Source: Lingula anatina (lineage: Eukaryota; Brachiopoda; Lingulata; Lingulida; Lingulidae). From it: a DNA stretch of 35,851 bases. The notes under the pieces were generated by a model that was not told the origin of the DNA, did not search any database, and saw only the letters and a list, made by a program, of their open reading frames with translations. Made by a program: the position numbers and the translations under genes. Positions 1 to 9,700 of the stretch are shown here, piece by piece. Positions within the stretch are counted from its first letter, which is position 1. Each line of letters starts with the position of its first letter. Location of the stretch: assembly GCF_001039355.2 (NCBI RefSeq), contig NW_019775905.1:1-35851 (forward strand). The letters run 5' to 3'.

Positions 1-459
1 TAAATTTCTGTGGCACATACTAAGTATTATATTGGATCATCAAGTCAAAAGAATTTTTTTGGCAAAATGTATTAGTAAAACAGAGGGCAAACATGATCTT
101 TTCCTAGACGCAGGCACTGGCATACAATTGAAAGTAATGGAAAAGCTTGTTGTGCTGAGTATTCTCGCACCGCCTCCATTTTTCCACACAACTGAGAGAG
201 AGAGAGAGAGAAAGAGAGAGGGAGAGAGAGATTATTTTAATAAAGGGTTGGAGAGCTTATAAGCCATTTAAGAACAAAGTAGGGGACCTTATATGACCTG
301 CTTCGTGTGTGACACGTAATGTACCAGTATGTGAGAGACAATCACGACTTGTTATAATTCCAGCTGGAAACTGTTTGCTATCTTAATATTTATTTTGTCA
401 TTGGCGAATGCATATTTGTTAAAGTTATACAATTCATTTAGTAAACAGAACACGCGGAG
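1..459. other. Region upstream of the sulfotransferase
   Basis: This should hold its promoter and 5' UTR. I see a GA-rich microsatellite at 194-230 and no convincing TATA box or upstream exon. The short ORF at 32-262 runs through the microsatellite and resembles no protein I know. Confidence 0.4.
194..230. repeat. (GA)n microsatellite
   Basis: Nearly pure GA dinucleotides with a few interruptions. Confidence 0.9.
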
Positions 460-722
460 ATGAATTGTCACAAACTGATAGTACTATCAAAAATTAATAA
501 AACCTGCAATATGTTAGAGTCTATTTCACCTAAGAGGCAAACCATCAGCTCACTGTCATTACGTTTAGATGGGACAACAACACACGGCAAAATGCAACTG
601 AAGACCGTCTTGACCGAGCGTTATAAAAGAGTAACATTTTGGACCGCGTTCTCTCTGTTACTTCTGTACACTGTTATTGTATGGAACATCCTCGTATGGC
701 TGATCCTGCCAGACAATGAAGG
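460..722 (+). CDS. gal3st: gal3st exon 1 (N-terminal tail and signal anchor)
   Basis: Encodes residues 1-87 plus two bases of Gly88. The hydrophobic stretch FSLLLLYTVIVWNILVWLIL is preceded by basic residues (ERYKR), as expected for a type II anchor. Donor is GG|GTGAGT at 723. Confidence 0.85.
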
Positions 723-2118
723 GTGAGTAACATATCATGATTTTTGTAAACAGGTAAAGACTGGGCAAAATTTTCATAGCGTGGTCATTTGATTATATAA
801 TAATACGGTTATTGTACACAATCTATAATAGATGAAATGAACACAAGCAATCTGTGACTGTAGTAGTAGTAGGCAAAAGCAGCTATGTCATCTGAGCATG
901 TTATTCACATTGATCACAGTATTGACTGGAATTAAACTAAAATTCTTGAATCCGAGTCATCCGGCATCCCACCGAAGATACGAGTAATCAACGTCAGCCG
1001 GCAAAAAGCACCCAGGAATTGGGGTGGCGGGGAGGGGGCATGGTCGAACTACCTGACATTTATAAAAGGGATCTAGCCGCTATATCACCTAGTGGTTAGT
1101 GAGTGACGCTTTCTACTGACATCAGTCTGATAAAGGCCTCCGACCAGGTTGACCATAAGCTAACACAGTAAGAAATTTCCAGCTTGAATGGGGTACAACT
1201 CCTTGGTTCTTAAGTCCAAAATATTGGATCCTAGCTTGGTTCATTTAACCTTAATGTTACACATGTAGGTAAAAACTGAGTTTAATGCCTCATTTTCTTA
1301 ATATTCTCCAAATATAAAAGATCATGCCTTTTAAAATGTACTGCTGGTCGGGTTTCTATGAATCTGTTTGATCTTGAATCTATTTATTCCTCTCTGATGT
1401 TTGTTTAACGAAAAATCTATTTTTTCAATTGGATAAAATTTTGTGTACTGTCGGGGAGGGGGGGGGGGGGGGTTGTACCGGTACCGGGGAATATTGGTGT
1501 GGTGGAGTGTCGGTGCAGGGACGTGTCGGTGCGGGGCAGTATGGGGAGAGGGGGACGTAACCCAACAATTCGCCTGTTCTCTAGATTCCTACGGAGGCCC
1601 TTCTAGCTGTTACAGAAACCGGGAAGTCCTTCAATCAGTTTTGTAACCGTAAGGATATCTGGTTGAGAGCAAACTGCTAGAGGGTCACAAAATAAATAGC
1701 CTTTGTTTTTATTTGTGAACCAATGCTTACAGTTCTTCCGGTAAAAATGTCATTGGGAGCATACATTAAAATTGTTTTATGTGGATCTCTCCGAATTATC
1801 ATTCAGAATTGACAATGCAGCCACAACTAGACCTTTCTTCACCTTCCATACTATATGCTGTGAGCCTACCCTCTACCAGGACCGCAGTTATTATTGTGGA
1901 CATTTTTGGCTGAAGCGAAGTGAAGCTGACATAAGACCAAAATGACTGTCTATTTATCTAGAGACATAGGGGAGACCGGGGCTAGTTGGCCCAGTCAGAC
2001 ACTTTTGGAATGAGTTAGAGTAACAAAACCGGTTTCAAAGCCAGCCCCATGAACTAAGCTACGTATGCAACGTTCGTCATTATTTTTTTAATATAATGCC
2101 AGATGGGTCACAATTTGA

Positions 2119-2156
<38 letters not shown>

Positions 2157-4616
2157 GCAATTGACGTCAGGCAAATAAAGTAAGTATCTCATGTAAACGC
2201 CTTGAAATACATTTTAACACATTTATAATTTATTAAATTGATTTTTGAGAGTCTTTGATGAACATATAGTTCAAATGAGGCAGATTTATTAAGGTTTCCG
2301 TAAGTCACGCTGTATGTGTTGCAAGAACCAACATACATGTATCTATTAATAAAACTTTTTTTCTTTTAATTAAGAATAAGTTAATAATGGTATAAAGCAA
2401 GTTTTTAATGAATGAAAACGAATAATAAATTTTCGTTTTAAAAGAAACTAACAAATTCAGTTTTAAACTGGTAATTATTTAACAAACCATTGAGTTTGTT
2501 TAAACAATGGTCTCTAGCTCTGTTGCGCGCAAAGGATTGTGGGTAATATGAGGGTCCAACTTGCCCCGAGTCAATGGGGCCAACTAGCCCCGGGTGCACA
2601 TTATTTATTTTAAAGGCTGGCAGCCATTTATGGTGCTAGAATGAGCAACGACGATACATCTCAGTGAAACCTGTAACAAAGAGCTTCTGTTTGATGCCCT
2701 ATACATATATATTATATTCTATCAAAAGCCTATGAAAATAGATTTTTAAATCTCTTAGACCCCATTCCCAGAGATTAGGTCGATCCAACTAGATCGACCT
2801 AACTCCCTGGGGGTTCACGCTAAATAGCTGTCAGCCGAGAGGGCACGAAAGCTAATTACCCCCTTACAGCTTGTAGTAGGCGGGACCAAGAAGTTATAAA
2901 GAGAAGGCCTTCTCTTTATAACTTCTTGACGGGACGGACATTTAAGCTGGATTATCTGATCGACAGTAATCTAGTAAGACTCCCCACGGGGATAGATCGA
3001 TCTAAAATCTATGGGAATGCGCCCTTAATCAAGATTACTTTTAGCAAGGAGTTATAACAGACTGTTATAACTCCTTGCTTTTAGGTGCAAAAATCGTTTA
3101 TTTGGACTCACCGCTCAATTAAAACTTTTTAACTTTTTAGCATTATAGGCTACGGTCACTTCACGAGAGTATGTGGCCAATTTTTTTTACCTCGTAGTTA
3201 CTTTTTCATAAATTGACGGGGGAGGGGGGGGGCAACTTACCCCGGGGTTCGCCCCGGTCTCCCCTATCTGTGAATATCTGTGGAAAATCAATCTGTCGGC
3301 CTGGTACAAGTGGTAGAGGGTATTGTGAGCCTAGCGTAGAGACAGCAGGCGCTCTTAGGCCGGGAAACGAAACGTGGACCCCCTTTCTCTAAACACATCG
3401 GTGGAGAGCACTAAAGCGTTAGATCACCTGTTTATAGTTATAATACTGACCAGATGAAGTGTCGATATAAAAATGATGTGTGATCTAAATTTGATTAAAA
3501 AATTGCAGGATCCAAAAAGACGACGATAGAGCAGCCTCGCATAAAAGACAACATGCTGCTAACCCAAGATACCGGGCACGAAGTCTCCTGGACGTCTGGA
3601 ACGCCTCCGTCAGGTCCATGCCATGTACCCCAAAGGAACACGTCCTGTTCATCAAAGTTCCCAAGTGCGGTAGTTCTACCCTTTCCAGTATTATTCTAAG
3701 ATATGGATTCCGGCACAGCTTAAAAACGGCGCTCCCTCTTGGCAGTAAGTTTAACCTGGTTTCCTTGCTGAGAAGTCTGAACGACAGCGATCATCAACGT
3801 GATAAGCATGACATATTCGCAAGCCACGTAAGATATAAGGTTGTCAAAGATCATGAGCACCTCGTACCAAATGATGCCTTTTATGTGACAATTATTAGAG
3901 AACCATTGAGTGCCTTTAAATCTTTTTTTAATTATCGTCATAAGGGAGCATACTTTGGACTCGAAGGGAAAAATCAGCTGGAAATGTTTTTTTCTAACTC
4001 ATCATTATATACATCCCCTGAGGCAGCCAGATTTTGGAACCGAATGATACGTTACCTTGGGTTTAAGGTACCGGCCAACACCACCCAAAGCACTGCCCAC
4101 GCAGTAGAGGATGCCAGGCAATATGTATACCACATTGACCGAGAATTTGATTTTGTAATAGTTTTGGAATATTTTGAGGAATGCCTGATACTGCTGAAGA
4201 GAATGCTGTGCTGGGGGACACATGAATTTTTCTACACTCAGCAAAAAACTGGCTCTTCTTTTTCAGAGGATTATAACTCGGCTGTTAAAGAAGTCGATGA
4301 TCCAACGGTAGTTAAAAGATACAGAGAGCTGAGCTATGCCGACTATATTCTCTACGACTACTTTAAGTTCAGAATTGAAAAAGTGCTCGAAAACCAAAAT
4401 ACTGATTTCTTCAATGAAGTCCGTAATTTTAAGGCAGTGAATAGAAAGGTGACGGAATTTTGTCAAGGAAACGCAACCTTTGGAGAAACGTTGGAAATGC
4501 CGCCGTCAAAATGGAGCAGCGGGTTTATCATGAGGAAGGAGTACTGTCGTCTGCTCACGTTTGGTGTTAGGAAATATATCAAATTTTTAGAAAAGAAGAA
4601 ATTTCATGTAGTATGA
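460..4616 (+). CDS. gal3st: Galactose-3-O-sulfotransferase-like protein (2 exons, complete)
   Basis: Predicted Golgi type II membrane enzyme that moves sulfate from PAPS to the 3-OH of galactose on glycolipids or glycans (Gal3ST / cerebroside sulfotransferase family). CDS joins 460-722 and 3509-4616, giving 456 aa; the split Gly codon keeps the frame. Residues 1-59 are a cytosolic tail, about 60-83 a signal-anchor helix, 84-124 a stem, and the rest the luminal catalytic domain. The 5'-phosphosulfate loop is FIKVPKCGSST (135-145). The 3'-phosphate motif is YVTIIREPLSAFKSFFNYR (213-231), matching the family pattern of REP-S-F-S-FNY. Length fits the family. The start is ATG 460 with purine at -3 and an in-frame TAA at 442-444; Met45 is a possible shorter start. 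The acceptor specificity (lipid or glycoprotein) cannot be told. Family assignment is firm from the two PAPS motifs; the paralogue is not resolved. Confidence 0.92.
1453..1472. repeat. G homopolymer tract
   Basis: GGGGA followed by fifteen G, then further G-rich sequence to about 1560. It could form a G-quadruplex on the plus strand. Length may be unreliable in the assembly. Confidence 0.8.
2120..2155. repeat. Poly(A) tract (36 A)
   Basis: Uninterrupted A-run inside the 1.3-kb element. It follows a non-coding context, so it may be a slippage product or a retroposed tail. Confidence 0.85.
2758..3024. mobile_element. Nested MITE flanked by TTA
   Basis: The ends GACCCCATTCCCA (left) and, inverted, GGGCGCATTCCCA (right) are flanked by TTA at 2755-2757 and 3025-3027. 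The inverted similarity continues inward through AGATCGATC-type sequence. A 3-bp TTA duplication suits PIF/Harbinger-type MITEs. It contains the perfect 42-bp palindrome at 2887-2928. It lies wholly inside the 1.3-kb element, so it inserted later. Confidence 0.55.
2887..2928. repeat. Perfect 42-bp palindrome
   Basis: Two 21-bp arms meet without a spacer between 2907 and 2908. The arm core reads AAGAAGTTATAAAGAGAAGG. It would extrude as a hairpin or cruciform. Confidence 0.9.
3043..3079. repeat. 18-bp-arm hairpin, GGAGTTATAACAG family
   Basis: Arms 3043-3060 and 3062-3079 are perfect inverted repeats around a single A. The arm contains CAAGGAGTTATAACAG, the motif that recurs in the hairpin at 12936-12977. 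Confidence 0.85.
3509..4616 (+). CDS. gal3st: gal3st exon 2 (catalytic domain, stop TGA 4614-4616)
   Basis: Acceptor is AATTGCAG|G at 3507-3508. The frame is open from 3510, 36 codons before the first Met of the long ORF at 3618, and contains a typical stem segment. Both PAPS-binding motifs are in this exon. The whole luminal domain is encoded by one long exon. Confidence 0.92.
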
Positions 4617-4666
4617 TGCTGGAAAAAACAAGCAAGTCCATGGTACTTAAATGCTTGGTCCCTTTC

Positions 4667-5181
4667 GTGTAGAAAAGTTTTATTATTTATGTTATTGTAA
4701 TAGACTTGTGAAGATTCTTTTTGTCTACAGCTACTTATATTTGTCTGGTCTTACCAGCCAATATTTCATCTGCGTGCAGTCAGACTTCATCAGGGAATGA
4801 GGCTGTGATAGGTGTGACAACACCAGGGACAGACAGGGCATTGTATAGCATAAACAACTCTAGAAGACATAGAAATCTTGGAAAGAGAGCCACGGAACCT
4901 ACACCGGAAAGTTCTTGAAGCGATTAACATCCGCTTACATGTGGCCAAGCTGAACCGGAATGATGGGACTGAGCTACCCAATCTCTACCTACCATTCCTA
5001 AGGGAGGGGCAGACAAGGGGGGGGGGGATCCGACCAAATAGCACACCAGAGGGGGTGATAGGTTGTCACACCTGTCACAACCTCATTCCCTGATGAAGTC
5101 TGACTGCAAGCAGATGAAATATAGGCTGGTAAGACCAGACAAATATAAGTAGCTATAGAGAAAAGAATCTTCACAAGTCTA
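4667..5181 (+). mobile_element. Penelope-like retroelement remnant with 12-bp target duplication
   Basis: Flanked by identical 12-bp copies of TTGGTCCCTTTC (4655-4666 and 5182-5193), a target-site duplication. Inside are 123-bp inverted copies of a terminal repeat (4699-4821 minus, 5061-5183 plus, so the outer copy slightly overlaps the duplication). Between them is a plus-strand ORF tail (about 4878-5093) with LEAINIRL, LNRNDG and LPNLY. This pattern is familiar from the end of the GIY-YIG endonuclease of Penelope-like elements. Reverse transcriptase is absent, so the copy is 5'-truncated and dead. Assignment rests on motif memory and architecture. Confidence 0.65.
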
Positions 5182-5397
5182 TTGGTCCCTTTCATTCTTT
5201 TCCCGTTTGATGATCATACAAGGGACACTCGTAAATTTGCTAAAACGGGTGATATGCTTTTATTTATATAAAGATCTTTTGTGTTCACGCCCTCTTTTCA
5301 CACGTAACGTTATTTTGTCGTCTGGTTAAGCCTGCTACCGCCATCCGACAAAAATATTTCTGCATTATGTACTGCGTACATGCAAGTTTTTGTCAAT

Positions 5398-5403
5398 AAT
5401 AAA
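5398..5403 (+). promoter_or_regulatory. Poly(A) signal of gal3st
   Basis: AATAAA about 780 bases after the stop codon, the first clear signal downstream on this strand. Confidence 0.55.
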
Positions 5404-5419
5404 TGACCAAATGATAGAA

Positions 5420-6667
5420 AACACTTATAAACCTTTATTTTTCAGAATAATTATTTCATACAGCAAAATACTAGTAGTTAAAATGAAAATATTAATCAAA
5501 ATATTTAACAATGAATCTTGAAACAGAAAAGTATTTAAATAATAAATGCCTTCCAAATCATCACATCTGTCATGTATAACAAGTGTTACATTGAAACTGT
5601 TGATTTACAGTCTGTTCTGTTGACACATTAAACAACAAGCTAATCAACTGAAGACTGAATACAAAAGAGTATAAAATACATCTGGGAACATTATGCAATC
5701 AAAATGTAGTGGTAATCACAGAAGGCCTTTGAGCACTAACACGGGTAGAAAAGTAGAAAGTAACAATAGCTTAGTAAATGATTGGTAACATTCAACATAT
5801 GGTGATAGTAAAAAATAAAATTGTTTTAAACTGCTATACTGAATACAACATATGAATAAAATTGATATGAGTCAAAATGGATGGTTTTAATGGAATAAGT
5901 GCAAAAGATCTCACCATGACCATGTTATGTACATTCAAACAAAACCTGAACCTGCTGACTGTAATTCAACAGGTAAATAAGTTTGTCCTTTTGATTTTTG
6001 ATTTATAAAAATACTATAACCTTAAACTTGCATAAGATGTGTCATGGACTGAAGAATGTGGACAAAAGTGGTGTGCACATGTGTGAGTGTGTGAATGCAG
6101 CGTATGCAAGTCGTCAATTTTTATTGCTAAACAAAACTGGTACGCTACATTTCTGCCATATGGGTCACATGCTGTAAGCCTGCCACTAGCCATTTAAACC
6201 TAATCCGGCTGCTTCAGTCAAAGTATGTTCACTAAAGTCCTCCACAAGGACTACAAAATGACCAACACTGAAAGTGGTAAGTTACAGTATTCTCATCCTC
6301 ATTCTTTTTGGCCAATTCATTGTGCACACACAACTTTGATCAAATAAATCTCAAGCACACTTAGACATTAACACACTGTATGTTCTCTAGCAAAGGAGTT
6401 ACAGCAGCTGTTGATGGTTGTTCATTTGTTTATGTACAAAATATGTGGTGAAAATATATGTGCTATTTCTGCAATCATGTACATATCACATGCTCATGGT
6501 GCCTAATATGTGGAAACAAACTGCACAATGATATCTAACAGTCACAGTTTTAATCGGTGGTTACAAAATTAGTAGTCTTTGAGTATGATCACAGCTTTAT
6601 ATATATAGAGAGAGTATATAGTGGTGAAAGTTAGTTTCAGCTGTGTAAATGACTACTTTACAGCAGT
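5420..6667 (-). other. ethe1 3' UTR (predicted)
   Basis: About 1.2 kb of AT-rich DNA without coding signal between the ethe1 stop and the convergent poly(A) signals. No transposon ends are recognised. Confidence 0.4.
5434..5439 (-). promoter_or_regulatory. Candidate poly(A) signal of ethe1
   Basis: TTTATT on the plus strand is AATAAA on the minus strand. It lies about 1.2 kb past the ethe1 stop. Nearer minus-strand signals could also serve, so the long 3' UTR is an inference. Confidence 0.4.
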
Positions 6668-6729
6668 CTACTGGGACACGGATGGCGTCTCAAACACTCC
6701 ACAGTTCATGTTGGCTGGTACAGCACGGT
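6668..6729 (-). CDS. ethe1: ethe1 exon 7 (C-terminus, stop TAG)
   Basis: Encodes 218-237, [19 protein letters not shown], with the stop at 6668-6670. Acceptor GTTTTCAG. Confidence 0.94.
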
Positions 6730-9700
6730 CTGAAAACACACCAAAGCAAATGATCCAAACATCAATAAGAATAAGATTTGAAATTTATAAACACAAATAT
6801 CAATAAGAATAAGATTTGAAATTTATAAACATAAATATCAATAATGATAAGATATGAAAATTTTTAAGACAAATATCAAAAATGATAACATTTGAAAAAT
6901 TAACAGAAATATCAATAATGATACAATTTGAAATTTATAAATACAAATATCAATTTATGATAGATTTGAAATTTATAAACATGTTCTCAAAATACATGTG
7001 CACATTTAACATGCTATTCAGGATTGCAGATATTCTGAGGGTCACATCCATGAACTTTACACCAAAAGAAAGAATTCTTATAGCTTACCTATCTGCTTCG
7101 GATAGTTAAGGTTCAGGTTGTTCATAATGTTAGCAAACTCTTCCTTGGACTTGGTCAGCCTGGGATTGAACTTCAGTTCTTCTCCAACAGATGTGACAGT
7201 CCGGCCTGGTGGGGAGAGAGAGAGTTAAACATTTGAATAAAATCTCATAATGCAGTGTGATAGTCTCTTAATGGTATATTATTTTCAAATGAAATGCTGT
7301 CATAAACAATTTACATAGAAAGCCTATCGTTTCAAATTATACTGAAGACATGAACATTTTGATTACTTGCACTAAACTGTTGAATGAATATATGAAAAAA
7401 AGTAAGAGCTTACTCTTTAATGTATTTTCATATATACATATGCAAATATGTGTAAACAAAATTATTACTTCATCTATACAATGCAACAAAGCTATGTCCA
7501 TTTCATTTATCCACTTAATTATAGCAAGGCTTAGCTCTATAAAGAGCACTCTAAAGATTTTGTCAAAACATCAAAAACTATGTTCTTTTAAACATTCATA
7601 CACACATATGCACACACACAGTATTCAATGCTATGTCACTATAATTTACAACCTGTTGGTGACATTTCGAAGTTTACCTTTGTAGTCATGTGCAGGGTAC
7701 AGCAGACAGTCCTGGGGCAATGACAAGATCTGTGTGTGTACAGATTCATACAAGGTCAGAGGGCTACCTACAACATACAGATATAGAAGACATAATGTGT
7801 GTGTGTGTGTGTGTGTGAGTGTGTGTGTAAAATTGCCATCATCCTGTAAATGCATGCATTTTTTAATGTACTGGAAAAAAAATCTGCTATAAGATTTTGT
7901 ATTTTCTTGAAATGCATAAAAATACAGGGTGTAAATGACACCCTCATTTTTTGACATTTAACATTTCAATGTTTTTATCACTGTTTTCATTATTCTAATA
8001 TTTAACATTAGAAAACTGTACAAATTTTATATGAAAGTTATGTTTTAGCATGAGGAAAAAATGCCTGAGGTAAAAAAACATATGAATTTCTCAAAAATTC
8101 TTTTGCCAAAGAAAATGATAATCAAATGTCCAAAATTTCAACTTGAGTTAAACTGCTATAAGAAGTGGACTGGAGTGACCCAGTGGGAACCTTGCTGAAA
8201 GTCTGTCCTTCCACAGCCACGGATAAGCAGAGCATCTCCAGTGAAGGCACGCGACTTATCATTCAGTACATAGGTCATGCAACCTAAAGGTAAACAAAAT
8301 TGAGTAAATATCATTCCTAGAAAACACTGTTAAATTTTTTCTACTTTTTTTTCTTCTGATGCATGATATGGTCTGAATTCCACCTTTACACATGTACATG
8401 GTTAACAAAGTAATGTTTTTAAAAAATCATTTGTTCTTGCATTTTTCTACATTCTGTTTCCTGGAATTATCTGAATTCAGAATATTTATGAAATATTGCC
8501 CTGTTAACAAGATCTACAAGAAATTTTGAATGAAATAAAAATATCCCATTATGTATCATATAGGGAAAGCTACATGTAGTTCCTCATCAAAACACTTTAC
8601 CATAGTATATATATATTAGTAATATCAAAAAGTATTCCTTAAAATTTTCCATAGTCACCATTAGTATGACCAGGTGTGCTCCTGGCTTCCAAGTGGTATT
8701 TCCCAAATTCCACTTTGTCCCCGTTGTTCAAAAACATGTCTGCCTTGGCCCCAGCTGCCTTGGAGATGACACTCTTGCAGCCAGCAATCCTCTTCTTCAG
8801 TTCTCCTGTGCCTGTCACGTGGTCTGCGTGGACGTGGGTGTTCACTGGAGCACAGAAAGGAAAATGTTTTGTATGCAAACCATCAGTTACGGCCACGTAC
8901 AAACCCAGTCATTCACACACACACACACACACATGCACGCATGCACACCCACACACACACACACATGTACTGATATATGCACGCTACGTGAAGGCTCTCT
9001 CTCTCTATATATATAAGGATTAAACCCTACTACACACTTGTATAAATTCACAGTCACAAATTTGCTGTATGTACCTGCATATTTCAGTGTAAGTCCCAGC
9101 TCCTCTACTAGCTGTGCATCTCTTTCTGCTGTCTCCATCACAGGGTCTATGATGACTGCCTCCTTGGTCTCTTCATCTGCTAGGATGTATGTGTAGGTGG
9201 AGGAAACACTCTCAAAGAGCTGTGAATGGAGAGGCGAAGTCTTACAAATAAATCAGAATTTCATGAGATATATAGTATGATGAAACTATATAACATTTAA
9301 TCTAGCTTATTTTACACAATGTGTTGGAGATACTGCTTGAATATTTATTTATTTAATAGCGATATTTTCTCCCCCCTCATCCAACCATCTTTCATTTGCT
9401 TTAAGAACCAAAAGTTGCTGTGACTAAAAAGTGAATGGCACTCTTGTGTTTGTACATAAAAAAACCTAAATTAAGTGAAATAAATGTAAGGAAAAATAAG
9501 ATCATGCATATATGCCTAGATGTACCAAATTCTGATCCTATGAAATTTAACCTGTACATGTGTCTTAGGCCGCATTCACATAGAGTTGAGCCATGGCTTT
9601 AGAAAGCCACGACTTAAATATGGCAGACGTACATGAAAGGAAAACTGCTTAATCTTTTAATAGTCTCTCTGCCTCTCACACGCCTCCCCATGTGTCGTCC

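Larger units (their letters stand above)
1966..3267. mobile_element. Non-autonomous DNA transposon, about 1.3 kb, 17-bp inverted ends
   Basis: The left end ATAGGGGAGACCGGGGC (1966-1982) is perfectly repeated in inverse orientation at 3251-3267. A TA dinucleotide lies at the outer edge of each end, so a TA target duplication (Tc1/mariner-like) is possible but not proven. The interior has no transposase-like ORF. It carries a 36-base A-run (2120-2155), related GGGGC/AACTTGCCCC words at 2551-2597, and a nested element at 2758-3024. Superfamily assignment is inference. Confidence 0.65.
723..3508 (+). other. gal3st intron 1
   Basis: Phase-2 intron of 2.8 kb with GT/AG ends. Nearly half of it is the inverted-repeat element at 1966-3267. 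A G-run with a GGT/GGG-rich tract (1453-1560) also lies inside. No further exon is seen. Confidence 0.85.
4617..5425 (+). other. gal3st 3' UTR (predicted)
   Basis: Runs from the stop codon to a predicted cleavage site just past the AATAAA at 5398-5403. A Penelope-like remnant at 4667-5181 makes up most of it. No earlier clear AATAAA is seen. Confidence 0.5.

Noticed and set aside
1075-1170. tRNA-like A-box words (CACCTAGTGGTTAGTGAGTG)
   Set aside because: No proper B box, no cloverleaf and no acceptor stem could be drawn. It may be a very old SINE fragment, but support is too weak.
4721-5195. Short ORFs on both strands after the sulfotransferase as separate genes
   Set aside because: They read through inverted terminal repeats of the Penelope-like remnant; only the endonuclease-like tail has any protein meaning, and it is truncated.
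7646-7957. 103-aa minus-strand ORF as its own gene
   Set aside because: It is ethe1 exon 5 read through both splice sites into intron, including the GT microsatellite.
8666-9141. ORFs rich in His-Thr or Cys-Val repeats
   Set aside because: These are translations of the CA/GT microsatellite and the antisense of ethe1 exons 2-3.
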